A stretch of DNA of 8,413 bases from Azonexus sp. (GTDB lineage Bacteria; Pseudomonadota; Gammaproteobacteria; Burkholderiales; Rhodocyclaceae): NCBI GenBank assembly GCA_030697085.1, contig JAUYQT010000705.1, positions 1 through 8,413 of the forward strand. Direction: 5' to 3'. A model generated the notes under the pieces. The model was not told where the DNA came from. It saw nothing but the letters and a program-made list of their open reading frames with translations, and did no database searches. Position 1 is the stretch's first letter. Every line of letters begins with the position of its first letter. Made by a program: the position numbers and the translations under genes. Positions 1 to 4,741 of the stretch are shown here, piece by piece.

Positions 1-159
1 TACTGGACGGGAATGGATTGGCTGACGGCACTACTCGCCGACATCGCCCTCGCCCTCGCCTACACGGCCTATGCCTTTATTTTCAATCTGGCTTATGACC
101 GGACTTTCCCAATTGCCGGCAATGGAAATAGTCCGCTAACGGTCAGTCTGAAGGACTAG
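1..159 (+). CDS. PACE-family multidrug efflux protein, C-terminal end (5' part outside window)
   Basis: Frame 1 is open from the first base to a TAG at 157-159 and encodes the last 52 residues of a membrane protein. The segment has a tryptophan/aromatic start, then a hydrophobic helix with LLADIALALAYTAYAFIFN followed by LAYD. This resembles the final helix of PACE (proteobacterial antimicrobial compound efflux, AceI-like) proteins, which end in a pattern close to LxDIGLxLxxxxYTxxFNxxYD. Family members are about 140-150 residues with four membrane helices and export biocides such as chlorhexidine. A hydrophilic tail of about 17 residues follows the helix. The gene converges on the toxin gene at 197-592, with only 37 bases between the two stop codons. 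The family call rests on one helix and its flanks, so a different DUF2061-like membrane protein remains possible. Confidence 0.62.
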   Translation, partial: YWTGMDWLTALLADIALALAYTAYAFIFNLAYDRTFPIAGNGNSPLTVSLKD

Positions 160-196
160 CTGCCAAGCCCGGCTCAAGCGCAAATGGCAAAAACCG

Positions 197-592
197 TCAG
201 GCAGCTATAAACCACGGCAATTTGCAAGCCTTCACATCGAAGCTTGCGGTCGCCCGGCATCCAAGTCGGCGATTTTGCGCGCCGATCAGACAGTCTGCGA
301 AATCGGCAGTCGCATCCTTCCAGACAAAAAGTGCCTCTTCGATGGCCGGCTCATCCTCGAATTGAACATCGGTCGCATCAAGCAAGCGTGACATCGCCTC
401 AATAATCAGATTCTTCGGCAGGCTGTATCGGCTACGCAGCACCCATTCCGTTTCCAGAAGAACCAACTGGCTGACGAAAATACGACGCCCCGCCGCAACT
501 TCACGTTTGATCAGCTTTCTTGCCTTTTCAAACTGAGCCTCGTCATCCTGAACCAGAAAACGAACGAGAACATTGGTATCAACCCCCAGCAT
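197..592 (-). CDS. PIN-domain ribonuclease toxin, VapC family
   Basis: The 131-residue protein has the PIN nuclease layout. An N-terminal VDTNVLVR strand carries Asp5. Acidic residues Glu47/Glu49 lie in LLETEW. Asp97 and Asp100 lie in ADFADCLIG. Asp119 is in a C-terminal TASFD motif. These acidic residues normally coordinate the Mg2+/Mn2+ used to cleave RNA, and VapC toxins typically cut tRNA or rRNA to stop translation. The length is normal for the family and no catalytic position is obviously lost, so the toxin looks intact. Its ATG overlaps the antitoxin stop by one base (TAATG), which implies translational coupling and toxin expression only behind the antitoxin. The RNA target cannot be read from sequence. 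Context and motifs agree, so the call is firm at family level. Confidence 0.9.
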   Translation of the reverse strand: MLGVDTNVLVRFLVQDDEAQFEKARKLIKREVAAGRRIFVSQLVLLETEWVLRSRYSLPKNLIIEAMSRLLDATDVQFEDEPAIEEALFVWKDATADFADCLIGAQNRRLGCRATASFDVKACKLPWFIAA

Positions 593-810
593 TACCGTGA
601 CAACTGATCAAGCGGCACGGGCTTGCGACCTTTTTTATGCAACACGCCCGCCAGTTCGACAACACTTTTGGTCTTCACCCGCATGACTACCGTAGAGTCT
701 GGCATCAGCGTAAACGTCATCCGGTCGCCAGCTTTCATGGAAAGACTATCCCGAATTTCCTTGGGAATTGTTGTTTGACCCTTGCTGGTCAGTGTGGCTT
801 CGTTTGACAT
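592..810 (-). CDS. AbrB/MazE/SpoVT-fold antitoxin of the VapC toxin
   Basis: This 72-residue protein opens with the swapped-hairpin DNA-binding signature: TLTSKGQTTIPKEIRDSL (about residues 6-23), then KAGDRMTF and a hydrophobic strand. The C-terminal half (about residues 45-72, ending in a basic KKGRKPVP stretch) should be the part that wraps and inhibits the PIN toxin. Antitoxins of this fold bind their own promoter as dimers and repress it more tightly together with toxin. The start is ATG at 808-810, preceded by a GAGG ribosome site seven bases upstream. It is the first gene of the operon and overlaps the toxin gene by one base. A consensus-like promoter and an inverted repeat lie immediately upstream and fit autoregulation. 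The exact subfamily name (VapB or MazE-like) is uncertain. Confidence 0.88.
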   Translation of the reverse strand: MSNEATLTSKGQTTIPKEIRDSLSMKAGDRMTFTLMPDSTVVMRVKTKSVVELAGVLHKKGRKPVPLDQLSR

Positions 811-826
811 TTCAACCTCATTTTGT

Positions 827-851
827 CCTTACAATTTTGATTATAGTAAGG
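827..851. promoter_or_regulatory. Inverted repeat around the vapBC -10 box, likely antitoxin operator
   Basis: CCTTAC (827-832) and GTAAGG (846-851) form a perfect six-base inverted repeat with a 13-base spacer. The spacer contains the TATAAT box, so protein bound here would block RNA polymerase. AbrB/MazE-fold antitoxins usually bind such palindromes. A TTGCC half element recurs in the -35 box. That this particular antitoxin binds here is inferred from position and symmetry only. Confidence 0.5.
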
Positions 852-868
852 CAACAAATATCTGGCAA
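840..868 (-). promoter_or_regulatory. Sigma-70 promoter of the vapBC-type operon
   Basis: Read on the minus strand, TTGCCA (863-868) and a perfect TATAAT (840-845) are separated by exactly 17 bases. The -10 box lies about 30 bases before the antitoxin ATG, leaving a short leader that holds the GAGG ribosome site. Five of six -35 bases and all six -10 bases match consensus, so this is one of the strongest promoter candidates in the window. That suits an autorepressed toxin-antitoxin operon. Confidence 0.75.
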
Positions 869-899
869 CATAGGTATTCATTCAGCCCACTGCCTAGAT

Positions 900-961
900 C
901 GTAAATCCCGGAATCAAGTGACGTTTATTGCGGACTCAAGACACGTAAATCACGGAGACAA
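900..961. repeat. 18-bp direct repeat pair (900-917 and 944-961)
   Basis: The 18 bases from 900 and from 944 agree at 15 positions and share the block CGTAAATC, then CGGA and a final CAA. The copies are 44 bases apart. The second copy runs by four bases into the 38-base kinase-tail repeat starting at 958. They may be protein-binding sites or the relic of a small duplication. Nothing in the sequence decides between these. Confidence 0.5.
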
Positions 962-995
962 CTCAGTGAAACCGCACCACGCTCACCATGAGCAG
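958..995. repeat. Left copy of 38-bp direct repeat (duplicated 3' end of the kinase gene)
   Basis: These 38 bases match 1746-1783 at 37 positions; the only difference is T at 989 against C at 1777. Read on the minus strand the block encodes LLMVSVVRFH and a TGA stop, plus five bases after it. This equals the last ten residues of the PP2C-kinase except Val to Met. Here it is a fragment with no upstream kinase sequence. Similarity fades abruptly at 996. Together with the right copy it brackets the second toxin-antitoxin module, as expected for a target or attachment-site duplication, or for an unequal duplication event. Confidence 0.9.
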
Positions 996-1075
996 GAGAA
1001 CCTCAGGAACAAATTCTAGTTTCAATGAAGCAACGACGATGCAGCTTGAACCTTTTCGACAAACGATCGTCGATG

Positions 1076-1102
1076 TATCATGCGAACATGCAATCATGCG
1101 GC
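1076..1102 (+). promoter_or_regulatory. Candidate promoter/operator of the second module with three 8-bp tandem units
   Basis: CATGC starts at 1079, 1087 and 1095, giving three tandem 8-base units that vary only in their last three bases. A possible -10 (TATCAT, 1076-1081) overlaps the first unit. The best -35 candidate is weak (TTCGAC at 1055-1060, 15-base spacer), so the promoter itself is tentative. The units end just before the AGGAG ribosome site of the antitoxin candidate and are well placed for autoregulation. Confidence 0.35.
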
Positions 1103-1117
1103 ACAAAGGAGAGCGTC

Positions 1118-1378
1118 ATGCATCATGTAAAAACAGTTGGAAAAAGCGGGCAAATATCGCTTGGCAAGGCGATGGCTGGTATGGGCTTTATTATGCAAGA
1201 ACTCCCCGGCGGGGACATCGTGCTCAAACGAGCAGTTGTCGTCCCCATGAACGAAAGGTTACTTGAACCAGCTGTTCATGCCGAACTGGAGGCCGCTCGT
1301 GAGTGGCGCCGAAACAACCCGGCAAAAGCAACTGACTTGGTTGCACTTGGTTCAGAGCTTGGCATCAAGACAGAATGA
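1118..1378 (+). CDS. AbrB-like antitoxin candidate of the second toxin-antitoxin module
   Basis: I chose the ATG at 1118 because AAAGGAG lies about seven bases upstream. The longer in-frame start at 1025 adds 31 residues with no family features and no ribosome site. The resulting protein has 86 residues. Its N-terminus, VKTVGKSGQISLGKAMAG, resembles the first strand-loop of the SpoVT/AbrB swapped hairpin (compare TxTSKGQITLPK). It is followed by a GGDIVL strand, as in that fold. The C-terminal half (HAELEAAREWRRNNPAKATDLVALGSELG) is charged and helical, as expected for a toxin-neutralising tail. The gene overlaps the next one by ATGA (1375-1378), typical of translationally coupled toxin-antitoxin pairs. 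The match to AbrB is partial, so DNA binding is inferred. Lower GC than the nir genes suggests separate acquisition. Confidence 0.7.
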   Translation: MHHVKTVGKSGQISLGKAMAGMGFIMQELPGGDIVLKRAVVVPMNERLLEPAVHAELEAAREWRRNNPAKATDLVALGSELGIKTE

Positions 1379-1674
1379 GCAACGATGACAAGGTGCAGTT
1401 AGACCTGAATGTACCGATGTTACAGAAAAGACTGTTTGAGCTTGATGCCGGAGAGATCAAGAAAGTATTCAAGACCTTTCTGAAACTTCAGGCATTAACC
1501 TGGAATGAGGTCTTTCGTGACCATGGCCTAAAATGGGAACAGGTCAAAAACGAGCCCGGCACATTCACCATTCGACTATCCATATCGTACCGGGCCGTTG
1601 TCGAGCGAGAAGGTCCATTTATGCTATTTCAAACGCTACATCTTGACCACGATGGTGCCTACGGCAAGAAGTAG
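1375..1674 (+). CDS. Putative toxin, possibly RelE/ParE-fold, of the second module
   Basis: The 99-residue protein follows the antitoxin candidate with an ATGA overlap. It starts with an acidic/hydrophobic segment, then a basic helix pair (EIKKVFKTFLKLQALTWNEVFRD, about residues 27-49). Its C-terminal half carries TIRLSISYRAVVEREGPFMLFQTLHLDHDGAYGKK. The alternation R-x-S-x-x-YRAVV-x-R then H-x-DHD-x-AY recalls the last beta strands and active-site face of RelE-like ribonucleases, where Arg, Tyr and His residues contact mRNA. Candidate residues are Arg67, Arg73, Arg78, His89, His92 and Tyr96. I cannot assign it to a named family with certainty. Gene order, size and overlap are what make the toxin call reasonable. 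It could also be a non-toxic partner of unknown function. Confidence 0.58.
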   Translation: MSNDDKVQLDLNVPMLQKRLFELDAGEIKKVFKTFLKLQALTWNEVFRDHGLKWEQVKNEPGTFTIRLSISYRAVVEREGPFMLFQTLHLDHDGAYGKK

Positions 1675-1716
1675 CGGTACGTGATGGGCACTAAGGCAGT
1701 GCTACGGTGCACCGCC
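1674..1716 (+). other. Nested stem-loop after the second module, terminator candidate
   Basis: Directly at the toxin stop codon, GCGGT (1674-1678) can pair with ACCGC (1711-1715). Inside that, GGCACT (1687-1692) pairs with AGTGCT (1698-1703) around a five-base loop. A perfect 10-base palindrome, CGGTGCACCG (1705-1714), overlaps the outer stem. On the plus strand an A-rich stretch follows rather than a T run, so it is not a canonical intrinsic terminator for the toxin. It could be a transcript end-protecting structure or a recombination-related cruciform. Confidence 0.35.
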
Positions 1717-1745
1717 AAAAAAGGCAAAAACCGTTTATTACCGAA

Positions 1746-1783
1746 ACAACTCAGTGAAACCGCACCACGCTCACCACGAGCAG
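1746..1783. repeat. Right copy of 38-bp direct repeat (authentic kinase 3' end)
   Basis: This copy is continuous with the full kinase reading frame, covering its last ten codons, TGA and the first five bases beyond. It differs from the left copy (958-995) at one base. The distance between copies is 788 bases, and that interval contains the second toxin-antitoxin module and its control region. Confidence 0.9.
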
Positions 1784-3478
1784 CGCCAGCATCAATACAA
1801 AGGAAACGCTTTTCCAGAAGATCACCGGATTGCGCTCGATCAGCGGTGGTCGGGTTTTGTTGAGAAAATCCTTGTTCGGGTGCGAGAGGTCGTAGATGAA
1901 CTCGGACAGCACTTCATGGCGCTCGAAGGGGTCGGGGTGCACGGCTTTGCGCAGGGCGGCGTCGACCCAGGCCGGGATTTCCCTTTCTTCGTTAAGCACA
2001 CTCTTGTAGGCCAGTTTTTTCTGCGCCGATTTGGTCCGTGACTTGGGGACTTCCGTGCCGTAGGGGAAGCCGCCTGACAACATCTGGTAGGCGATGACAC
2101 CCAAAGAATAGAGGTCAGAACGCGCACTGCCGTGTTCGCCAAGGAAGTATTCCGGTGCGGCGTAGAGGGCTGCGCCGAGCAGGTTGATTTGCTCAACCGC
2201 CGAGGCAATTTCCTCGATGCCAGCGACGCGAGTAGCACCGAAGTCGATGATTTTCACCGTGCCAGTGGTGTCGATCATGATGTTGTCGGGCTTCAAGTCC
2301 TGATAAATCATTTCCAGACGGTGGAAGGCTTGCAGGCCTTTGGCGATTTGTTCCAGGATGCCGCGCACCACCGCCAGTTCCGGCTTGGGGTTGTCGATCA
2401 TCCATTGGGTCAGGGTCTGCCCCTCGATGTATTCAGTCACCACATAGATCGACTGGCGCTGGCGGGTCTGCGAGCAGGGTTTGAGGACGTGCGCGCTGTT
2501 GATCCGGCGGGCGATCCACTCTTCCAGCAGGAAGCGTTCGAGCGCCGCCGGGTTGGCCTGCATGTCGGTCGAGGGCGTCTTGATCACCACCCGCTCACCG
2601 GATTCGCTATCAACCGCAAGGTAGATATGGCTGCGGGCGCTGCGCTTGATGACGCGGACGATCTGGTAACCCTCGAACTCCGCCCGCGCATCGAGCAAGG
2701 GCGGACACGGCAGGTCGGAAAGCTGGCGGTAGACCTCGTTGGCTTCGGGGTCGGGTAGAACGTCGATCCGCACGATCTGAATCGTCAGATTGTCACCGCT
2801 CCCCCGGTGCAGGGCTTCATCGGCGATGGCCTTGGCTGCAACTTCAAGACTGGTGCCGCTGGCAATGGCATTGCAGATAAAGGCCGGGTCGGTGTATTCA
2901 TAGACCCCGTCGGTGGCGAGCAGCAGCAGATCGCCAACGGCCAGTTGCAATTGCTGGTAGTCGATGTCGACATTGCGGTCCATGCCCAGCGCCCGGGCGA
3001 GGTAGCTCTGCTCCGACGACACCCGGACCCGGTGATCCTCGGTGAGCTGTTTCAGATCACTGCCGCGCAGGCGGTAGATGCGGGCATCACCGACATGGAA
3101 AAGGTGGGCTGTCATCGACTTGATGACAACCGCGCTGAAGGTGCACACGTAGCCGCGCTCGCGGTCGTAGCGGTGCTGGCTTTGCTGGGTTTGCGAATGC
3201 AGCCAGGAGTTGGTCGCATTGAGCACATGCTCGCCGGATTTTTTCACCGACCAGGCATCGGAGGTGCAGTAGTAGTCTTCAAGGAAACCAGTGACCGCCG
3301 ACTGCGCCGCCTCCTGGCTGACCGCGCTACTGGAAATACCGTCAGCCAGCGCAATGGCGACGCCCTTGGCGCCCAACTGCGGCTCCTTGGGCAGCATCAG
3401 CCCGTGGAAATCCTGGTTAAGCGCCTTGCGCCCTTTGTCCGAATACTGCCCGACCGAAACCTTCAGATGTTGCCCCAT
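1751..3478 (-). CDS. Bifunctional PP2C-type phosphatase / Ser-Thr protein kinase with C-terminal membrane anchor
   Basis: The 575-residue protein joins two opposing enzymes. Residues about 5-237 form a PP2C-type phosphatase: RxxxNQD (17-23), ADG with Asp46, HVGDARIY with Asp131, LLATDG with Asp190, and SGDN with Asp229, covering the metal-binding acids. Residues about 270-540 form a Hanks-type kinase: IKTP with Lys300, catalytic loop YQDLKPDN (392-399), DFG (412-414), APE (441-443) and SDLYSLGV. Two features are atypical: the glycine loop is replaced by KRSARSH, and the HRD motif reads YQD. A hydrophobic segment (about 553-572) ends the protein, so the catalytic part should be cytoplasmic and tail-anchored. 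In Pseudomonas aeruginosa a related kinase gene lies beside nirBD and nasA, which fits a role near nitrate/nitrite assimilation; its substrate is unknown. A GAGGGG site lies nine bases before the ATG, just after a terminator hairpin. Confidence 0.92.
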   Translation of the reverse strand: MGQHLKVSVGQYSDKGRKALNQDFHGLMLPKEPQLGAKGVAIALADGISSSAVSQEAAQSAVTGFLEDYYCTSDAWSVKKSGEHVLNATNSWLHSQTQQSQHRYDRERGYVCTFSAVVIKSMTAHLFHVGDARIYRLRGSDLKQLTEDHRVRVSSEQSYLARALGMDRNVDIDYQQLQLAVGDLLLLATDGVYEYTDPAFICNAIASGTSLEVAAKAIADEALHRGSGDNLTIQIVRIDVLPDPEANEVYRQLSDLPCPPLLDARAEFEGYQIVRVIKRSARSHIYLAVDSESGERVVIKTPSTDMQANPAALERFLLEEWIARRINSAHVLKPCSQTRQRQSIYVVTEYIEGQTLTQWMIDNPKPELAVVRGILEQIAKGLQAFHRLEMIYQDLKPDNIMIDTTGTVKIIDFGATRVAGIEEIASAVEQINLLGAALYAAPEYFLGEHGSARSDLYSLGVIAYQMLSGGFPYGTEVPKSRTKSAQKKLAYKSVLNEEREIPAWVDAALRKAVHPDPFERHEVLSEFIYDLSHPNKDFLNKTRPPLIERNPVIFWKSVSFVLMLALLVVSVVRFH

Positions 3479-3500
3479 GCCGACTAGCCCCTCAAAAATG

Positions 3501-3529
3501 GAAAAGCCCCCGGCCTTGAGCTGGGGGCT
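3501..3529 (-). terminator. Intrinsic terminator between the nitrite channel gene and the kinase gene
   Basis: On the minus strand AGCCCCCAGC and GCCGGGGGCT (3505-3514 and 3520-3529) form a ten-pair stem with one G-U pair and a five-base loop. A TTTT tract and, two bases later, TTTTT follow. It ends the nirBD-channel transcript. The kinase ribosome site (3488-3493) and start codon (3478) come directly after the second T tract, so kinase expression must rely on read-through or on a promoter I cannot see. Confidence 0.85.
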
Positions 3530-3551
3530 GTTACTTCAGCAAGCCAAAAGA

Positions 3552-4364
3552 TTAGTGGGCGTTGCGCTTCGCTCCGGTGCGAACGTGGGTCGAGTACAGG
3601 GTCAGACCAACGAAAGCCAGGCCACCGATCAAGTTACCGATAACGGTCGGAATCTCGTTCCAGATCAGGTAATCCATGATCGTGAAGTTACCACCGAGCA
3701 TCAGGCCGGACGGGAAGAGGAACATGTTAACGATGGAGTGCTCGAAACCCATGTAGAAAAAGACCATGATCGGCATCCACATCGCCATGATTTTGCCCGA
3801 GACGTTGGTACAAATCATCGCGCAAACTACGCCGGTAGAAACCATCCAGTTACACAGTACGCCACGAATGAACAGGGTCAGCATGCCAGCTGCGCCATGT
3901 TCCGAATAGCCGACTGTCCGACCTTCGCCGATCGTGCCAATTTTCTGGGCGACCGCGTTGGGTGCTTCAGTGAAACCGAAGGTCCAGATAATTGCCATCA
4001 TCACGGCCACGGTGATTGCACCGGCAAAGTTACCGCAGAACACCAAACCCCAGTTACGCAGAATGCCTTTAACGGTGACCCCCGGACGCTTGTCGATCAG
4101 GGCCAGCGGGCACAGGGTAAAAACACCGGTCAGCAAGTCAAAGCCGAGCAGATAGAGCAGGATGAAACCGACTGGAAACAACATCGCACCAACCAGCGGC
4201 TGGCCGGTCTGGACGGTAACTGTTACGGCAAATGCCGCAGCCAGTGAAAGGATGGCACCGGCCATGTAGGAACGGATCAGAATGTCGCGGGTGGACATGA
4301 AAACTTTTGATTCACCGGCATCAATCATTTTGGTGACGAATTCGGTAGGTGCTAGATAAGCCAT
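3552..4364 (-). CDS. nirC: Formate/nitrite transporter (FNT) family channel, probably nitrite uptake
   Basis: The 270-residue protein has the FNT pattern of six membrane helices (roughly 33-53, 58-80, 104-127, 160-185, 191-213, 234-257). Family landmarks are GFDLLTGVFT in the first re-entrant half-helix region, GNFAGA, RGVLCNWMV, and FEHSIVNMF containing His209, the pore histidine at the same number as in FocA. It also ends with GNFTIMDYLIWNEIPTVIGNLIGG. FNT pentamers pass formate, nitrite or hydrosulfide. The position 40 bases after nirD supports nitrite uptake and detoxifying co-expression with the reductase, so nirC is a context-based symbol. A GGGAG ribosome site lies about seven bases before the ATG. 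The protein is full length with no broken motif. A terminator follows the gene. Confidence 0.9.
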   Translation of the reverse strand: MAYLAPTEFVTKMIDAGESKVFMSTRDILIRSYMAGAILSLAAAFAVTVTVQTGQPLVGAMLFPVGFILLYLLGFDLLTGVFTLCPLALIDKRPGVTVKGILRNWGLVFCGNFAGAITVAVMMAIIWTFGFTEAPNAVAQKIGTIGEGRTVGYSEHGAAGMLTLFIRGVLCNWMVSTGVVCAMICTNVSGKIMAMWMPIMVFFYMGFEHSIVNMFLFPSGLMLGGNFTIMDYLIWNEIPTVIGNLIGGLAFVGLTLYSTHVRTGAKRNAH

Positions 4365-4404
4365 ATTTTTACTCCCTATTTAAATTTTTCGTTTTGGGTT
4401 TTGC

Positions 4405-4716
4405 TCAAACGGCGAGGTAGACCTGGCCGTTTTCCAACTTGACTTCAAATTTGGTGCAGGAACCGACGTCCGGTGCCACCGCGTGGCCATCTTCCAGACC
4501 AATATTCCAGCCGTGTAACGGGCAGGTCACGCGCTTGCCGTGGACGATGCCCTGCGACAGCGGCCCACCCTTGTGCGGGCATTTGTCGTGCATGGCAAAC
4601 ACCTGGTCGTCGGAGGTGCGAAAAATTGCGATATCGCCCCCGTTGGATGGCTGCACCACCCGCGAACCCAGTTGCGGAATGTCTTCCAGCGGGCAAATCA
4701 GTTTCCAGTTACTCAT
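4405..4716 (-). CDS. nirD: Assimilatory nitrite reductase [NAD(P)H] small subunit, Rieske type
   Basis: I place the start at the ATG ending at 4716: GAGGA lies eight bases upstream, and MSNWKLICPLEDIPQLGSR begins as NirD proteins do. A longer in-frame start would run 34 residues into the end of nirB with no conserved content. The 103-residue protein carries a complete Rieske-type cluster site, CPH (Cys46, His48) and CPLHGW (Cys65, His68). It should therefore hold a [2Fe-2S] centre; some enterobacterial NirD proteins lack these ligands. It partners NirB in six-electron reduction of nitrite to ammonium in the cytoplasm. Its start is 25 bases after the nirB stop and it is followed 40 bases later by the nitrite channel gene, so all three are likely cotranscribed. 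Confidence 0.94.
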   Translation of the reverse strand: MSNWKLICPLEDIPQLGSRVVQPSNGGDIAIFRTSDDQVFAMHDKCPHKGGPLSQGIVHGKRVTCPLHGWNIGLEDGHAVAPDVGSCTKFEVKLENGQVYLAV

Positions 4717-4741
4717 TTTTCTGTCCTCAGTTTTTATGTTT

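Larger units (their letters stand above)
811..1117. other. Divergent intergenic region between the two toxin-antitoxin modules
   Basis: This 307-base gap holds, left to right: the vapBC ribosome site, operator and promoter (811-868); a stretch with no recognised feature (869-899); two 18-base direct repeats (900-917 and 944-961); a 38-base copy of the end of the kinase gene (958-995); an AT-richer stretch with a perfect seven-base inverted repeat (CGACGAT 1034-1040, ATCGTCG 1066-1072); and three 8-base tandem units before the second module (1079-1102). I see no convincing gene. The small open frames here have no ribosome site or recognisable content. Confidence 0.6.

Noticed and set aside
158..206. 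Inverted repeat AGCTGCC / GGCAGCT between the efflux and toxin genes, as a shared terminator
   Set aside because: The loop is 35 bases and no T run follows on either side, so it is not a convincing terminator.
768..1019. 83-codon plus-strand open frame in the intergenic region
   Set aside because: It begins inside the antitoxin gene on the opposite strand, crosses its promoter and shows no conserved content.
186..1734. 12-base match GGCAAAAACCGT at 186-197 and 1723-1734, as boundaries of a larger element
   Set aside because: It is a short, A-rich match with no extension on either side; one copy lies at the toxin stop codon. Chance is adequate.
2132..3487. Plus-strand open frames opposite the PP2C-kinase gene
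   Set aside because: Composition is typical of antisense frames (many Asp, Val, His, Gly), and the minus-strand kinase and phosphatase motifs are unambiguous.
3291..4247. Long plus-strand open frame (318 codons) opposite the kinase start and the nitrite channel gene
   Set aside because: It is antisense to two well-supported genes, spans their terminator, has no recognisable domain and is explained by GC-rich codon bias on the other strand.
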